This document shows positions 51,261-63,457 of a stretch of 64,000 nt of DNA, piece after piece (position 1 is the first letter of the stretch; every line of letters begins with the position of its first letter). This DNA is from Rhizobium laguerreae. GTDB lineage: Bacteria; Pseudomonadota; Alphaproteobacteria; Rhizobiales; Rhizobiaceae. A program made the position numbers and the translations under genes. The notes below the pieces were generated by a model. The model made no database searches, was not told the DNA's origin, and was given only the letters and a program-made list of their open reading frames with translations. The DNA is taken from contig NZ_MRDM01000002.1 of NCBI RefSeq assembly GCF_002008165.1, positions 558,001 through 622,000 on the forward strand, read 5' to 3'.

Positions 51261-53342
51261 ATGGCAAAACTGAAGATTGACGGCAACGAGATCGAAGTTC
51301 CGGATCATTACACGCTATTGCAGGCGTGCGAGGATGCCGGCGCCGAGGTTCCGCGCTTCTGCTTCCATGAGCGCCTGTCGGTTGCCGGCAACTGCCGCAT
51401 GTGCCTTGTCGAGGTGAAGGGCGGACCGCCGAAGCCGCAGGCTTCCTGCGCCATGAGCGTGCGCGATATCCGCGGCGGCCCGAACGGCGAACTGCCTGAG
51501 GTCTTCACCAACACCCCGATGGTCAAAAAGGCCCGCGAAGGTGTGATGGAATTCCTGCTGATCAACCATCCGCTCGATTGCCCGATCTGCGACCAGGGCG
51601 GCGAATGCGATCTGCAGGACCAGGCGATGGCCTTCGGCATCGACACCTCGCGCTATCAGGAAGACAAGCGTGCCGTCGAGGACAAGTATATCGGCCCGCT
51701 CGTTAAGACGGTGATGAACCGCTGCATCCACTGCACGCGCTGCGTCCGCTTCACCACCGAGGTCGCCGGCATTTCCGAACTCGGCCTGATCGGCCGCGGC
51801 GAGGATGCCGAGATCACCACCTATCTCGAACAGGCGATGACCTCCGAGCTGCAGGGCAATGTCGTCGACCTTTGCCCGGTCGGCGCGCTCACCTCGAAGC
51901 CCTTCGCCTTCACCGCGCGCCCGTGGGAGCTGAACAAGACCGAATCGATCGACGTCATGGATGCCGTCGGTTCGGCGATCCGCGTCGACACCCGCGGCCG
52001 CGAAGTCATGCGCATCCTGCCGCGCGTCAATGAGGCGATCAACGAGGAGTGGATTTCCGATAAGAGCCGCTTCATCTGGGATGGACTGAAGACCCAGCGC
52101 CTCGACCGGCCCTATGTTCGCCGCGACGGCCGCCTGCAGCCCGCCACCTGGGCCGAAGCCTTCGGCGCTATCAAGGCCGCCGTCGGCGCCACCTCGGGCG
52201 ACAAGATCGGCGCGATATCGGGCGACCTCGCTTCCGTCGAGGAAATGTATGCACTCTCCGAACTGGTGAAGTCGCTGGGGTCGGTCAATCTCGACTGTCG
52301 CCAGGATGGGGCGGCACTCGATCCGTCGCTCGGCCGTGCAAGCTATCTCTTCAACCCGACGATCTCGGGCATCGACCAGGCCGACGCGCTGCTGATCATC
52401 GGCGCCAATCCGCGCTTCGAGGCTGCCATCCTCAACGCCCGCATCCGCAAGCGCTGGCGCCGCGGCAAGTTCCCGATCGGCGTGATCGGCGAGCGTGCTG
52501 AACTGCGCTACAGCTATGATTACCTCGGCGGCGGTCCCGACACGCTGAAGGATCTGGTCGACGGCACCCACGCCTTCGCGGACGTGCTGAAGAATGCCGC
52601 CAAGCCGATGATCATCATCGGCCAGGGGGCGCTCTCGCGCACCGACGGCGCCGGCGTTCTCGCCAGTGCCGCCAAGCTTGCCGGTTCCGTCGGCGCGGTC
52701 GTCGAAGGCTGGAACGGCTTTGCCGTCCTCCACACCGCTGCCGCGCGTGTCGGCGGCCTCGACCTCGGCTTCGTGCCGGGCGCCAAGGGCGTCAACGCAG
52801 CCGAGATGCTGACGGCGATGGACGTGCTCTTCCTGCTCGGTGCAGACGAACTCGACTTCACCGCCAAGAAGGCCAAGCTCACCGTCTATATCGGCTCGCA
52901 TGGCGATAACGGCGCACACCATGCCGACGTCATCCTGCCAGCCGCAGCCTATACCGAAAAGTCCGGCACCTGGGTCAACACCGAAGGCCGCGTCCAGATG
53001 GGCAACCGTGCAGGTTTTGCGCCGGGTGATGCCCGCGAGGACTGGGCGATCATCCGCGCCCTTTCCGACGTGCTCGGCAAGAAGCTTCCCTTCGATTCGC
53101 TCAGCGAATTGCGTGTCCGGCTCTATGCCGCTTTCCCGCATTTCGCTGCCATCGACGAGATCGCCGAAGCCAATAGCGCCCAAATTGCCGCAGTTGCGAA
53201 AAAAGCCGGCAAGATGAACAAATCCGGGTTTGCGTCGCCGGTGAAAGACTTCTATTTGACGAACCCGATAGCGCGTGCCTCGGCTGTCATGGCGGAGTGC
53301 TCGGCATTGGCCCGCAACAACTTCAAAGTCGCGGCAGAGTAA
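51261..53342 (+). CDS. nuoG: NADH-quinone oxidoreductase subunit G
   Basis: This 693-aa 75-kDa subunit carries clusters N1b, N4 and N5. The [2Fe-2S] domain has [20 protein letters not shown]. Next come [20 protein letters not shown] and the [19 protein letters not shown] 4Fe-4S motifs. The large C-terminal molybdopterin-oxidoreductase-like domain has no cofactor ([35 protein letters not shown]). Length fits the alphaproteobacterial/mitochondrial form. Confidence 0.98.
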   Translation: MAKLKIDGNEIEVPDHYTLLQACEDAGAEVPRFCFHERLSVAGNCRMCLVEVKGGPPKPQASCAMSVRDIRGGPNGELPEVFTNTPMVKKAREGVMEFLLINHPLDCPICDQGGECDLQDQAMAFGIDTSRYQEDKRAVEDKYIGPLVKTVMNRCIHCTRCVRFTTEVAGISELGLIGRGEDAEITTYLEQAMTSELQGNVVDLCPVGALTSKPFAFTARPWELNKTESIDVMDAVGSAIRVDTRGREVMRILPRVNEAINEEWISDKSRFIWDGLKTQRLDRPYVRRDGRLQPATWAEAFGAIKAAVGATSGDKIGAISGDLASVEEMYALSELVKSLGSVNLDCRQDGAALDPSLGRASYLFNPTISGIDQADALLIIGANPRFEAAILNARIRKRWRRGKFPIGVIGERAELRYSYDYLGGGPDTLKDLVDGTHAFADVLKNAAKPMIIIGQGALSRTDGAGVLASAAKLAGSVGAVVEGWNGFAVLHTAAARVGGLDLGFVPGAKGVNAAEMLTAMDVLFLLGADELDFTAKKAKLTVYIGSHGDNGAHHADVILPAAAYTEKSGTWVNTEGRVQMGNRAGFAPGDAREDWAIIRALSDVLGKKLPFDSLSELRVRLYAAFPHFAAIDEIAEANSAQIAAVAKKAGKMNKSGFASPVKDFYLTNPIARASAVMAECSALARNNFKVAAE

Positions 53343-53353
53343 GGGCAGGGACT

Positions 53354-54397
53354 ATGGATTCTTTCTTTTCAAGCTATGTCTTGCCGGCGATCATCATGGT
53401 CGGCCAGTCGCTGCTGCTTCTCGTCTGCCTGCTCGTCTTCATCGCCTATGTGCTGCTCGCCGACCGCAAGATCTGGGCAGCCGTGCAGCTGCGCCGCGGC
53501 CCGAACGTCGTCGGTCCCTTCGGCCTGTTCCAGTCCTTCGCCGATCTTTTGAAGTTCGTCTTCAAGGAGCCGATCATTCCGGCCGGCGCCAACAAGGCGG
53601 TGTTCCTGTTGGCCCCGCTGGTAACGGTGCTTCTGGCGCTGTCCACCTGGGCGGTGGTGCCGCTGGCCGACGGATGGGTGATCGCCAACATCAATGTCGG
53701 CATCCTCTATATTTTCGCGATCTCCTCGCTCGAGGTCTACGGCATCATCATGGGCGGCTGGGCTTCGAACTCGAAGTATCCGTTCCTCGGCGCGCTGCGC
53801 TCGGCGGCACAGATGGTCTCCTATGAAGTCTCGATCGGCTTCGTCATCGTCACCGTGCTTCTCTGCGTCGGCTCGCTGAACCTGACCGATATCGTCAATG
53901 CGCAGCATACCGGCCTCGGCACCATGCTCGGCCTGCCGGCGTCGTTCCTCGACTGGCACTGGCTGTCGCTCTTCCCGATGTTCATCATCTTCTTCATTTC
54001 GGCACTTGCCGAAACGAACCGCCCGCCCTTCGACCTTCCGGAAGCCGAATCGGAACTCGTCGCCGGCTTCATGGTCGAATACGGCTCATCGCCATACATG
54101 ATGTTCATGCTCGGCGAATATGCGGCCGTCTGCCTGATGTGCGCGCTGACGACGATCCTCTTCCTCGGCGGCTGGCTGCCCCCGGTCGATATCTGGATCC
54201 TCAACTGGGTCCCAGGCATCATCTGGTTCACGCTGAAGGCCTGCTTCGTGTTCTTCATGTTCGCGATGGTCAAGGCCTTCGTTCCGCGCTACCGCTACGA
54301 CCAGCTCATGCGCCTCGGCTGGAAGGTGTTCCTGCCGCTGTCGCTCGCCATGGTCGTCATCGTTGCATTCGTGCTGAAACTGATGGGTTGGGCATGA
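53354..54397 (+). CDS. nuoH: NADH-quinone oxidoreductase subunit H
   Basis: This 347-aa membrane subunit (ND1) has eight spans and links the quinone site to the proton channels. Diagnostic segments are [55 protein letters not shown] and [21 protein letters not shown] 53354 is preferred over the longer open frame because AGGGCAGGG precedes it. Confidence 0.98.
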   Translation: MDSFFSSYVLPAIIMVGQSLLLLVCLLVFIAYVLLADRKIWAAVQLRRGPNVVGPFGLFQSFADLLKFVFKEPIIPAGANKAVFLLAPLVTVLLALSTWAVVPLADGWVIANINVGILYIFAISSLEVYGIIMGGWASNSKYPFLGALRSAAQMVSYEVSIGFVIVTVLLCVGSLNLTDIVNAQHTGLGTMLGLPASFLDWHWLSLFPMFIIFFISALAETNRPPFDLPEAESELVAGFMVEYGSSPYMMFMLGEYAAVCLMCALTTILFLGGWLPPVDIWILNWVPGIIWFTLKACFVFFMFAMVKAFVPRYRYDQLMRLGWKVFLPLSLAMVVIVAFVLKLMGWA

Positions 54398-54437
54398 TGC
54401 TGCCCGCTCTCGTTTTCGGCAAAATTGGAGGTTGAAG

Positions 54438-54929
54438 ATGGCAAGCTTGTCCGGCTCCATCAACTCGCTGTTTCTCAAGGAATTCGTCGGCGCGTTCTTT
54501 CTGTCGATGCGCTATTTCTTCCGCCAGAAGGCGACGATCAACTATCCCTTCGAAAAGGGTCCGGTCTCCCCGCGTTTCCGCGGCGAGCATGCGTTGCGCC
54601 GTTATCCGAACGGCGAGGAACGCTGCATCGCCTGCAAGCTCTGCGAGGCGATCTGTCCTGCCCAGGCGATCACCATCGAGGCCGGTCCGCGCCGCAATGA
54701 CGGCACGCGCCGCACGGTGCGCTACGACATCGACATGGTGAAGTGCATCTATTGCGGCTTCTGCCAGGAAGCCTGCCCGGTCGACGCGATCGTCGAAGGC
54801 CCGAATTTCGAATTTGCGACGGAAACCCGCGAAGAGCTCTACTTCGACAAGGCACGGCTTCTGGATAACGGAGACCGGTGGGAGCGCGAAATCGCCCGCA
54901 ACATCGCGATCGACTCGCCGTACCGCTGA
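54438..54929 (+). CDS. nuoI: NADH-quinone oxidoreductase subunit I
   Basis: This 163-aa TYKY subunit carries clusters N6a and N6b. Two ferredoxin motifs are intact: [20 protein letters not shown] and [40 protein letters not shown] is the usual N-terminal amphipathic region. GGAGG lies seven bases before the ATG. Confidence 0.98.
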   Translation: MASLSGSINSLFLKEFVGAFFLSMRYFFRQKATINYPFEKGPVSPRFRGEHALRRYPNGEERCIACKLCEAICPAQAITIEAGPRRNDGTRRTVRYDIDMVKCIYCGFCQEACPVDAIVEGPNFEFATETREELYFDKARLLDNGDRWEREIARNIAIDSPYR

Positions 54930-54963
54930 TTGAGATTTTGAAATGCCGCGGTGGAGCTTAAGC

Positions 54964-55048
54964 GCTCCTGTCGCGGTCAATATGCACAGGAGCTTTTCCG
55001 GTTAACGCCAGGGAGAGCTCCATCGGGCAGGGAAACTCCCGGCTGCCC
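54964..55048 (+). promoter_or_regulatory. Two stem-loops between nuoI and nuoJ
   Basis: GCTCCTGT/ACAGGAGC (54964-54993) is followed by TTTT. A nested stem, GGGCAG/CTGCCC (55025-55048), comes before the nuoJ ribosome site. The gap of 144 bp is long for this operon. Partial termination or RNA processing between the matrix-arm and membrane-arm genes is a possibility. Confidence 0.4.
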
Positions 55049-55073
55049 GGGGGAAGATGAAAAAGGCACCAAC

Positions 55074-55688
55074 ATGGGTCTGCAGGCTCTATTTTTCTAT
55101 CTTTTCGCCTTTGTCGCGGTGGCGTCGGCGTTCATGGTCATCTGGGCGAAGAACCCGGTTCACTCGGTTCTCTTCCTGATCCTGGTGTTCTTCAATGCGG
55201 CCGGCCTCTTCCTGCTGCTCGGTGCCGAATTCCTGGCGATGATCCTGCTTGTCGTCTATGTCGGCGCCGTCGCCGTCCTCTTCCTCTTCGTGGTGATGAT
55301 GCTCGATATCGACTTCACCGAACTGAGGGCCGGCGTTCTCGAATATGCGCCGATCGGCGGGCTGATCGGGGTGATCCTCGCAGCCGAACTGATCGTCGTC
55401 ATCGGCGGCAGCGTCATCTCGCCTGAGATCGCCAAATCAGTCGCCATGCCGATCCCGGCGCTGAGCGAGCGCACCAATACGGCCGCCCTCGGCGACGTGC
55501 TCTACACCAACTACGTCTATTTCTTCCAGATCGCCGGTCTGGTGCTCCTCGTCGCCATGATCGGCGCGATCGTGCTGACGTTGAGACACCGCACCAACAT
55601 CAAGCGGCAGAATATTCCCAGGCAGGTTGCCCGCACGCCCGCCACCGCCGTCGAGGTGGTTTCGGTCAAGCCCGGGCAGGGCGTCTAA
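55074..55688 (+). CDS. nuoJ: NADH-quinone oxidoreductase subunit J
   Basis: This 204-aa membrane subunit (ND6) has five spans. It begins [20 protein letters not shown] and shows ARNPVHS-like [20 protein letters not shown], then the broken TM3 region [20 protein letters not shown] typical of the coupling helix. The ATG at 55074 gives the family length. Confidence 0.97.
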   Translation: MGLQALFFYLFAFVAVASAFMVIWAKNPVHSVLFLILVFFNAAGLFLLLGAEFLAMILLVVYVGAVAVLFLFVVMMLDIDFTELRAGVLEYAPIGGLIGVILAAELIVVIGGSVISPEIAKSVAMPIPALSERTNTAALGDVLYTNYVYFFQIAGLVLLVAMIGAIVLTLRHRTNIKRQNIPRQVARTPATAVEVVSVKPGQGV

Positions 55689-55711
55689 AGGCAGGTCAAG
55701 GAACAAAGAAC

Positions 55712-56020
55712 ATGGTCATCGGACTTTCCCACTACCTGACGGTCAGCGCCATCCTCTTCACGCTCGGCGTCTTCGGCATCTTCCTGAACCGGAAGAACGT
55801 CATTGTCATCCTGATGTCGATCGAATTGATCCTGCTTGCCGTCAACATCAACATGGTCGCCTTCTCCTCCTTCCTGAACGACATCGTCGGCCAGGTCTTC
55901 GCGCTGTTCATCCTGACGGTCGCGGCAGCCGAAGCGGCGATCGGTCTTGCAATTCTCGTTGTCTTCTACCGCAACCGCGGCTCGATCGCGGTCGAAGACG
56001 TCAATATGATGAAGGGCTGA
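55712..56020 (+). CDS. nuoK: NADH-quinone oxidoreductase subunit K
   Basis: This 102-aa membrane subunit (ND4L) has three spans. Conserved carboxylates lie within the membrane ([19 protein letters not shown] and [20 protein letters not shown]). It is essential for proton translocation. Spacing to nuoJ and nuoL is 23 and 7 bp. Confidence 0.98.
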   Translation: MVIGLSHYLTVSAILFTLGVFGIFLNRKNVIVILMSIELILLAVNINMVAFSSFLNDIVGQVFALFILTVAAAEAAIGLAILVVFYRNRGSIAVEDVNMMKG

Positions 56021-56027
56021 GTGGCTC

Positions 56028-58028
56028 ATGTTCCTCTATAAGGCTATCGTCTTTCTTCCCTTGATCGGTGCGATCGTCGCCGGCCTTTTTGGCCGCGCGA
56101 TCGGCGCCAAGGCTTCGGAATACGTCACCAGCGGCCTGATGATCATCGCCGCCATCCTGTCCTGGGTCGTCTTCTTCACCGTCGGCATGGGCCATGCCGA
56201 AGGCGGTCCGATCAAGGTCGAGGTGCTGCGCTGGATCCAGTCCGGCGGCATCGACGTCTCCTGGTCGCTGCGAGTGGATACGCTGACGTCAGTGATGCTG
56301 ATCGTCGTCAACACGGTCTCGACGCTGGTGCATGTCTATTCGATCGGCTACATGCACACCGATCCGCATCGCCCGCGCTTCTTCGCCTATCTCTCGCTCT
56401 TCACCTTCGCCATGCTGATGCTGGTGACCGCTGACAACCTCGCCCAGATGTTCTTCGGCTGGGAAGGTGTCGGTCTCGCCTCCTATCTGCTGATCGGCTT
56501 CTGGTTCAAGAAGCCCTCGGCGACGGCCGCGGCGATGAAGGCCTTCATCGTCAACCGTGTCGGCGACTTCGGCTTCGTGCTGGGCATTGCCGGCGTCTTC
56601 GTGCTGTTCGGCTCGATCAACCTCGACACGATCTTCGCCAATGCCTCGAACTTCGCCCCGCATGAAGGCGGCGGCGAAGCGGGCGAGGTGATCCTCAATC
56701 TCTTCGGCATGCAGCTCGACAAGGCGCATGCGCTGACCGGTATCTGCCTGCTGCTTTTCATGGGTGCGATGGGCAAGTCGGCGCAGTTCCTGCTGCACAC
56801 CTGGCTGCCGGACGCCATGGAAGGCCCGACCCCGGTCTCGGCCCTCATCCATGCCGCCACCATGGTCACCGCCGGCGTCTTCCTCGTTGCCCGCATGTCG
56901 CCGCTCTTCGAACTGTCGCACGATGCGCTGGTTGTCGTCACCGTGATCGGCGCGATCACCGCCTTCTTCGCGGCAACCGTCGCTCTCGTGCAGAACGACA
57001 TCAAGCGTGTCATCGCCTATTCCACCTGCTCGCAGCTCGGCTATATGTTCGTGGCACTGGGAGCCGGGGCCTATGGCGCAGCGATCTTCCATCTCTTCAC
57101 CCACGCCTTCTTCAAGGCGCTGCTCTTCCTCTGCGCCGGCTCGGTCATCCATGCCGTCGATGGTGAGCAGGACATGCGCTACATGGGCGGCCTGTGGCCG
57201 CATATTAAAGTTACTGCGGTGCTGATGATCATCGGCACGCTGGCAATCACCGGCGTCGGCATTCCTTTCACGCCGATCGGCTTTGCCGGCTTCTTCTCCA
57301 AGGACGTGATCATCGAGGCGACTTATGCATCGCATTCGCCGGTCTCGGGCTTCGCCTTCGCGCTGCTGGTCATCGCGGCTCTGTTCACCAGCTTCTATTC
57401 CTGGCGCCTGATCTTCATGACCTTCTTCGGCAAGCCGCGCGCCTCGCACGAGGTGATGCACCACGTGCATGAGTCTCCGCAGGTCATGCTTGTGCCGCTC
57501 TATCTCCTGGCGATCGGTGCGGTGCTTGCAGGCGTGATCTTCGAAGGCCGGTTCTATGGCGAGGAATATGCCGAGTTCTGGAAGGGTGCGCTCTTTACCG
57601 GCGCCGAGAACGAACTGGTCGAAGAGTTCCACCATGTTCCGGCGCTGGTGGCTTTGAGCCCGTTCATCGCCATGGTGCTCGGTTTCGTCACTGCCTGGTA
57701 CATGTATATCCGCTCGCCGCAGACGCCGCGTATCCTCGCGCAGCAGCACCGCGTGCTCTACAAGTTCCTGTTGAACAAGTGGTATTTCGACGAACTCTAC
57801 GACTTCCTTTTCGTCCGCTCCGCCAAGGCGCTCGGCCGCTTCCTGTGGAAGAAGGGTGATGTCGGCGTCATCGACACCTACGGCCCGAACGGCGTCGCCG
57901 CCCGCGTCGTCGCCGTCACCGATCGCGTGGTCCGCCTGCAGACCGGTTACCTCTATCACTACGCCTTCGCCATGCTGATCGGCATTGCGGCGCTCGTTAC
58001 CTGGATGATGCTCGGGAGTTCCTTCTGA
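56028..58028 (+). CDS. nuoL: NADH-quinone oxidoreductase subunit L
   Basis: This 666-aa antiporter-like subunit (ND5) has about 16 spans and a C-terminal lateral helix. Conserved elements are [60 protein letters not shown] and [18 protein letters not shown]. The end overlaps the nuoM start by one base. Confidence 0.98.
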   Translation: MFLYKAIVFLPLIGAIVAGLFGRAIGAKASEYVTSGLMIIAAILSWVVFFTVGMGHAEGGPIKVEVLRWIQSGGIDVSWSLRVDTLTSVMLIVVNTVSTLVHVYSIGYMHTDPHRPRFFAYLSLFTFAMLMLVTADNLAQMFFGWEGVGLASYLLIGFWFKKPSATAAAMKAFIVNRVGDFGFVLGIAGVFVLFGSINLDTIFANASNFAPHEGGGEAGEVILNLFGMQLDKAHALTGICLLLFMGAMGKSAQFLLHTWLPDAMEGPTPVSALIHAATMVTAGVFLVARMSPLFELSHDALVVVTVIGAITAFFAATVALVQNDIKRVIAYSTCSQLGYMFVALGAGAYGAAIFHLFTHAFFKALLFLCAGSVIHAVDGEQDMRYMGGLWPHIKVTAVLMIIGTLAITGVGIPFTPIGFAGFFSKDVIIEATYASHSPVSGFAFALLVIAALFTSFYSWRLIFMTFFGKPRASHEVMHHVHESPQVMLVPLYLLAIGAVLAGVIFEGRFYGEEYAEFWKGALFTGAENELVEEFHHVPALVALSPFIAMVLGFVTAWYMYIRSPQTPRILAQQHRVLYKFLLNKWYFDELYDFLFVRSAKALGRFLWKKGDVGVIDTYGPNGVAARVVAVTDRVVRLQTGYLYHYAFAMLIGIAALVTWMMLGSSF

Positions 58029-59539
58029 TGACCGATTGGCCTATTCTTTCAACGGTCACCTTCCTGCCGCTCGTCGGCGTGGTGCTCCTGCTGCTGATGA
58101 ACGGCGAGAGCGAAACCGGCCGGAAGAACGTGCTGTGGATCTCGCTGATCACCACCGTCTTCACCTTCGTCGTCTCGCTCGTAATCTGGATCGGCTTCGA
58201 CAATGCCAATCCCGGCTTCCAGATGGTCGAGAAGCATAATTGGCTCGGCACCGGCATTGGCTATCACGTCGGCGTCGACGGCATCTCGATGCTGTTCGTC
58301 ATCCTGTCGACCTTCCTCATGCCCTTCTGTGTGCTGGCGAGCTGGCTCTCGATCGAGAAGCGCCTGAAGGAATACATGATCGCCTTCCTCATCCTCGAAA
58401 CGATGATGATCGGCGTCTTTGTCTCGCTCGATATCGTGCTCTTCTACGTCTTCTTCGAGGCGGGCCTCATTCCGATGTTCCTGATCATCGGCGTCTGGGG
58501 CGGCAAGGACCGCGTCTATGCGAGCTACAAGTTCTTCCTCTATACGCTGCTCGGCTCGGTGCTGATGCTGCTCGCCATCATGGCGATGTACTGGCAGGCC
58601 GGCACGACCGATATTACCGCACTGCTCGCCTACAAGTTCCCGCCGGCGCTGCAGACCTGGTTATGGCTTGCCTTCTTCGCCTCCTTCGCGGTGAAGATGC
58701 CGATGTGGCCCGTCCATACCTGGCTTCCCGATGCCCACGTTCAGGCGCCGACGGCTGGCTCGGTGATCCTGGCCGGCGTGCTTTTGAAGCTCGGCGGCTA
58801 CGGTCTCATCCGTTTCTCGCTCGGCATGTTCCCGGTCGCGTCCGATTATTTCGCGCCGCTCGTCTTTGCCATGTCCGTCATCGCCATCATCTACACCTCT
58901 CTGGTGGCGATGATGCAGGACGATATCAAGAAGCTGATCGCCTATTCCTCCGTGGCCCACATGGGCTACGTGACCATGGGCATCTTTGCTGCTAACATGC
59001 AGGGCGTCCAGGGCTCGATCTTCCAGATGCTCTCGCACGGCATCGTCTCCGGCGCGCTCTTCCTCTGCGTCGGCGTCGTCTACGACCGCACCCACACCCG
59101 CGAGATCAACGCCTATGGTGGCCTGGTCAACAATATGCCGAAATATGCCGTGGCGATGATGGTCTTCACCATGGCCAATGTCGGGCTTCCCGGCACGTCG
59201 GGCTTCGTCGGCGAATTCCTGACGCTGATCGGTGTCTTCCGGGTCAATACCTGGGTAGCGCTCTTTGCCGCCACCGGCGTCATCCTCTCGGCCGCTTACG
59301 CGCTCTGGCTTTATCGCCGGGTGCTCTTCGGCGCGCTGGAAAAGGAAAAGCTGAAGGCGCTGCTCGATCTTTCTCCACGCGAGCAGTTGATCCTCTACCC
59401 GCTGGTCGCGCTGACTATCTTCTTCGGCGTTTATCCTGCTCCGGTCTTCGATGCGACAGCCGCCTCGGTGGATCTGCTGGTCAACAACTACACGGCCGCC
59501 GTGCACGCAGCGCAGAACGTTGCGCTGTCGATGAAATGA
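58028..59539 (+). CDS. nuoM: NADH-quinone oxidoreductase subunit M
   Basis: This 503-aa antiporter-like subunit (ND4) shows [40 protein letters not shown] and [15 protein letters not shown], with the membrane Glu and Lys residues of the proton channel. Its stop is followed 18 bp later by nuoN. Confidence 0.98.
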   Translation: MTDWPILSTVTFLPLVGVVLLLLMNGESETGRKNVLWISLITTVFTFVVSLVIWIGFDNANPGFQMVEKHNWLGTGIGYHVGVDGISMLFVILSTFLMPFCVLASWLSIEKRLKEYMIAFLILETMMIGVFVSLDIVLFYVFFEAGLIPMFLIIGVWGGKDRVYASYKFFLYTLLGSVLMLLAIMAMYWQAGTTDITALLAYKFPPALQTWLWLAFFASFAVKMPMWPVHTWLPDAHVQAPTAGSVILAGVLLKLGGYGLIRFSLGMFPVASDYFAPLVFAMSVIAIIYTSLVAMMQDDIKKLIAYSSVAHMGYVTMGIFAANMQGVQGSIFQMLSHGIVSGALFLCVGVVYDRTHTREINAYGGLVNNMPKYAVAMMVFTMANVGLPGTSGFVGEFLTLIGVFRVNTWVALFAATGVILSAAYALWLYRRVLFGALEKEKLKALLDLSPREQLILYPLVALTIFFGVYPAPVFDATAASVDLLVNNYTAAVHAAQNVALSMK

Positions 59540-59557
59540 TGACGGGACTTATTGGAC

Positions 59558-61003
59558 ATGACCGCTGAAACAATTCTCCTCAGTCTGCATCTTTCCGCGC
59601 CGGAGCTCATCCTCGCGGTCGGCGCCCTTGTCCTGTTGATGGTCGGCGTCTTCTCCGGCGAGCGGTCGGGCCTTCTCGTCACCGGCCTCGCCATCGTCCT
59701 GCTGCTGGCCTCCGGCCTGTGGCTGCTCTTCGTGCCCGCAGAAGGCCTTGCCTATGGCGGGGTCTACATGGCCGACGGCTTCTCGCGCTTCATGAAGCTG
59801 GTGGCGCTGATCGGTTCGCTGGTCGCCATCTTCATGTCGATCGGCCATGCCCGCGAAAATCAGCTCGACAAGTTCGAGTTCCCGGTTCTCCTGGTGCTTG
59901 CGACCCTCGGCATCCTGCTGATGATCTCGGCCAACGACCTGATCTCGCTCTATCTGGCGTTGGAACTGCAGTCGCTGGCGCTCTACGTCGTCGCCGCGAT
60001 CAACCGCGACAGCCTGAAATCGACCGAAGCCGGCCTGAAATATTTCGTCCTCGGCGCGCTTTCCTCCGGCATGCTGCTCTATGGCATGTCGCTGGTCTAC
60101 GGCTTCACCGGCCACACCCACTTCTCCGAAATTGCCCAGGCGCTGTCCGTCGAGGGCGCGCGTTCGCTCGGCCTGATCTTCGGCCTGGTCTTCATCCTCG
60201 CCGGCATCGCCTTCAAGATCTCGGCCGTTCCCTTCCATATGTGGACGCCGGATGTTTACGAAGGTGCGCCGACACCCGTCACCGCCTTCCTGGCCGCAGC
60301 ACCCAAGGTCGCCGCCATGGCGATGATGACCCGTATCGTCATCACCGCCTTCCAGCCGGTTCTGGCGGACTGGCAGCAGGTCGTCGTCTTCATCTCGATC
60401 GCCTCGATGCTGCTCGGTTCGTTTGCGGCGATCGGCCAGAAGAATATCAAGCGGCTGATGGCCTATTCCTCGATCGGCCACATGGGTTATGCGCTGGTCG
60501 GTCTTGCCGCCGGCAACCAGACCGGCGTCACCGGCGTGATGCTCTATATGGTCATTTACATGGTGATGACGCTCGGTAGCTTTGCGATCATCATGTCGAT
60601 GCGCCGCAAGGACGGCACCGTCGTCGAGAATGTCGACGATCTCGCCGGCCTCTCTACAACCAACCCGTTCATGGCCGTTGTGCTGACGGCGCTGATGTTC
60701 TCGCTTGCCGGCATCCCGCCGCTCGCCGGCTTCTTCGCGAAGTACTTCGTCTTCGTTGCCGCCATCGAAGCCAAGCTCTATGCGCTCGCCATCATCGGTG
60801 TTCTCGCTTCGGTCGTCGGCGCCTACTACTATCTGCGTGTCATCAAGCTGATGTGGTTCGATGAGGCGACCGGCGAATTCGCCCGTGTCTCCGGAGCGCT
60901 GCGTCTGGTCTTCGGTCTCTCCGGTCTCTTCGTCACCGCCTATGTCCTCATCGGCGGCCCGATCGGCGGCGCGGCAGAGCTTGCCGCTGCGACGCTCTTT
61001 TGA
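59558..61003 (+). CDS. nuoN: NADH-quinone oxidoreductase subunit N
   Basis: This 481-aa antiporter-like subunit (ND2) shows [58 protein letters not shown] and [21 protein letters not shown] 59558 is preferred to TTG 59552. Its TGA overlaps the ATG of birA, so the downstream block is translationally linked to the complex I operon. Confidence 0.98.
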   Translation: MTAETILLSLHLSAPELILAVGALVLLMVGVFSGERSGLLVTGLAIVLLLASGLWLLFVPAEGLAYGGVYMADGFSRFMKLVALIGSLVAIFMSIGHARENQLDKFEFPVLLVLATLGILLMISANDLISLYLALELQSLALYVVAAINRDSLKSTEAGLKYFVLGALSSGMLLYGMSLVYGFTGHTHFSEIAQALSVEGARSLGLIFGLVFILAGIAFKISAVPFHMWTPDVYEGAPTPVTAFLAAAPKVAAMAMMTRIVITAFQPVLADWQQVVVFISIASMLLGSFAAIGQKNIKRLMAYSSIGHMGYALVGLAAGNQTGVTGVMLYMVIYMVMTLGSFAIIMSMRRKDGTVVENVDDLAGLSTTNPFMAVVLTALMFSLAGIPPLAGFFAKYFVFVAAIEAKLYALAIIGVLASVVGAYYYLRVIKLMWFDEATGEFARVSGALRLVFGLSGLFVTAYVLIGGPIGGAAELAAATLF

Positions 61004-61767
61004 TGGCTTCCGACGGACGGCGCCGGATATCGCTCGGCGATTTCAGGCACGAGGCTCTGTCGGAAACATCGTCTACCAATAGCGAATGCCTCGCCCGGGC
61101 TCGGGCGGGCGATGGCGGCAATCTCTGGGTGACCGCCGAGAGGCAGACGGGCGGCCGCGGCCGCCGCGGTAGGCTCTGGGTTTCCGAGCGCGGCAATCTC
61201 TACGCCTCCCTTCTTCTGATCGACCCGGCGCCGATGGAGCGCCTTGGTTCTCTGCCGCTGGCGATCGCCGTTGCCGTGCACCAGGCGATCCGCAGGGTGC
61301 TGCCACTGGGCGCCGAGCCGCTCGAGGTCAAATGGCCGAACGATATCCTCATCGGCCGAAAGAAGACCTGCGGCATCCTCGTCGAAGGCGAGGGGCTGCC
61401 GGACGGACGTTACGCGCTGATCGTCGGCATCGGCATCAATATCTCGGTGATGCCCGACAATCCGCTCTACCCCGTTACCTGCCTGCGCCAGCAGGGAAGT
61501 GCGGCGTCGCCGGAGGAACTCTTCGCGCATCTCTTCGCCGCCACGGCGGAAGTGCTTGAAATATGGGACGAGGGCCGCGGCATCGGCGAGATCACGGCGC
61601 TCTGGCGCGCGATCGCCTGCGGCATCGGCGAAAAGATTACGGTCAATTTGCCGGACCGATCGATTTCCGGACAATTCGCCGGAATTAATGATAATGGCTT
61701 GTTGATGCTCGATACCGGCGCTGGCAGGATAATGCCCATTGCTGCCGGTGATGTGTTTTTTGGATAG
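61003..61767 (+). CDS. birA: Biotin--[acetyl-CoA-carboxylase] ligase (no HTH domain)
   Basis: This 254-aa enzyme joins biotin to carboxylase carrier lysines. The biotinyl-AMP loop is QTGGRGRRGRLWVS, the substrate strand is VKWPNDILIGRKKTCGILVE, and GIGINISVMP follows. A C-terminal SH3-like domain ends the protein. The N-terminal DNA-binding domain of E. coli BirA is absent, so it is catalytic only. nuoN-birA-rnj-mce order recurs in Rhizobiales. Confidence 0.95.
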   Translation: MASDGRRRISLGDFRHEALSETSSTNSECLARARAGDGGNLWVTAERQTGGRGRRGRLWVSERGNLYASLLLIDPAPMERLGSLPLAIAVAVHQAIRRVLPLGAEPLEVKWPNDILIGRKKTCGILVEGEGLPDGRYALIVGIGINISVMPDNPLYPVTCLRQQGSAASPEELFAHLFAATAEVLEIWDEGRGIGEITALWRAIACGIGEKITVNLPDRSISGQFAGINDNGLLMLDTGAGRIMPIAAGDVFFG

Positions 61768-61784
61768 CGGAAAAAACGAAAATT

Positions 61785-63455
61785 ATGGCGAAACAGGACG
61801 AACTGGTATTCCTGCCTCTGGGCGGTGTCGGTGAGATTGGCATGAATCTCGCTCTCTACGGCTACGGCCCGCCCGAGCATCGCCAGTGGATCATGGTCGA
61901 TTGTGGCGTCACTTTTCCGGGGCCAGACCTGCCGGGTGTCGACCTCGTATTGCCCGATATCCGCTTCCTCGCCAGCGAACGAAAGAACCTCAAGGCGATC
62001 ATCATCACCCATGCGCATGAAGACCATTATGGTGCGCTCGCCGACCTCTGGCCCGGCCTCAACGTGCCGGTCTATGCCTCTGGTTTTACCGCTGGTCTGT
62101 TGGAAGCCAAGCGCAATTTCGAGAAGGCTAAGATCGGCGAAGTGCCGGTGACGCCGTTCAAGGCCGGCGATACGATCAATGTCGGCCCCTTCAGCATCGA
62201 AGGCGTCGCCGTCAACCATTCGATCCCCGAGCCGATGTCGCTGATGATCCGCACGCCGGTCGGCAATGTCATCCATACCGGTGACTGGAAGATCGACCAC
62301 GAGCCTTCGCTCGGGCCCCTGACTGACGAGACGCGTTTCCGCCAGCTCGGCGACGAGGGCGTGCTGGCGCTGATGTGCGACTCCACCAATGCGCTGCGCG
62401 ACGGCGTCTCGCCCTCCGAGAAGGATGTGTCCGAAAGCCTGCGCAAGATCATCGAGGATGCCGAGGGCCGGGTGGCGATCACCACCTTCTCGTCGAATGT
62501 CGGGCGTATCCGCACCGTAGCCGAGGCGGCCGAGGCGGCAGGCCGCGAAGTGCTGCTGCTCGGCAGTTCGCTGAAGCGCGTCGTCGACGTCGCCCAGGAT
62601 GTCGGTCTCATGGAAGGCGTGAAGCCCTTCATCTCCGAGGAGGAATACGGCTATATCCCGCGTGACAAGGTCGTCGTCATCCTCACCGGCAGCCAGGGCG
62701 AGGCGCGGGCAGCCCTTGCCAAGCTCTCCCGGGACGAGATGCGCAATGTGGCCTTTGCGGCGGGCGATATCGTCGTCTTTTCCTCGCGCGCCATTCCCGG
62801 CAACGAGAAGGCGATCCAGGACATCAAGAACGGCCTCGTCGAGCAAGGCGTGCACATCATTACGGATACCGAGGCGTTGGTCCACGTTTCCGGCCATCCG
62901 CGCCGCAACGAGCTGCAGCGGATGTATGAGTGGACGCGGCCGAAGATCGTCGTGCCGGTGCATGGTGAAGCGATACATCTGACGGCCCACAAGGAGCTTG
63001 CCGAGCAATCCGGCATCGCGCTGGTGCCGCGGGTGCGCAATGGCGACATCCTGCGGCTGGCGCCGGGTCCCGTCGAGGTGATCGGCGAGGCGCCGCATGG
63101 CCGGATTTATAAGGATGGCACGCTGATCGGCGATTTCGACGAGATGGGTATCGGCGAGCGCAAGAAGCTCTCCTATGTCGGCCATGTCGCGGTCAACGTC
63201 GTGCTCGATGCCCGCTATGACATCGTCGGCGAACCCGACCTCATTTCGATCGGCCTGCCGACCTACGATGATGAGGGCGAGGATATGGAGGATACGCTCT
63301 TCGACGCGGCGGTCAGCGCCATCGAGAGCATTCCGCGCGCCCGCCGCAAGGATATCGACATGCTGCAGGAGGCCGTGCGCCGCGCTATCCGCTCGGCCGC
63401 GAATAACACCTGGGGCAAGAAACCTCTTGTCACCGCCTTCGTTACCAAGGTCTGA
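61785..63455 (+). CDS. rnj: Ribonuclease J
   Basis: This 556-aa metallo-beta-lactamase/beta-CASP nuclease takes part in rRNA and mRNA maturation. The zinc site motif HAHEDHYGAL lies near residue 75. Further motifs are FKAGDTINVGPFSIEGVAVN, IHTGDWKIDHEP, LMCDSTNALRDG and the beta-CASP VHVSGHPRRNELQRMYEW. Alphaproteobacteria commonly have RNase J beside RNase E. It starts 17 bp after birA. Confidence 0.96.
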   Translation: MAKQDELVFLPLGGVGEIGMNLALYGYGPPEHRQWIMVDCGVTFPGPDLPGVDLVLPDIRFLASERKNLKAIIITHAHEDHYGALADLWPGLNVPVYASGFTAGLLEAKRNFEKAKIGEVPVTPFKAGDTINVGPFSIEGVAVNHSIPEPMSLMIRTPVGNVIHTGDWKIDHEPSLGPLTDETRFRQLGDEGVLALMCDSTNALRDGVSPSEKDVSESLRKIIEDAEGRVAITTFSSNVGRIRTVAEAAEAAGREVLLLGSSLKRVVDVAQDVGLMEGVKPFISEEEYGYIPRDKVVVILTGSQGEARAALAKLSRDEMRNVAFAAGDIVVFSSRAIPGNEKAIQDIKNGLVEQGVHIITDTEALVHVSGHPRRNELQRMYEWTRPKIVVPVHGEAIHLTAHKELAEQSGIALVPRVRNGDILRLAPGPVEVIGEAPHGRIYKDGTLIGDFDEMGIGERKKLSYVGHVAVNVVLDARYDIVGEPDLISIGLPTYDDEGEDMEDTLFDAAVSAIESIPRARRKDIDMLQEAVRRAIRSAANNTWGKKPLVTAFVTKV

Positions 63456-63457
63456 GC

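Noticed and set aside
56289..57959. 556-codon minus-strand frame over nuoL
   Set aside because: Charged, repetitive translation opposite a clear membrane subunit gene.
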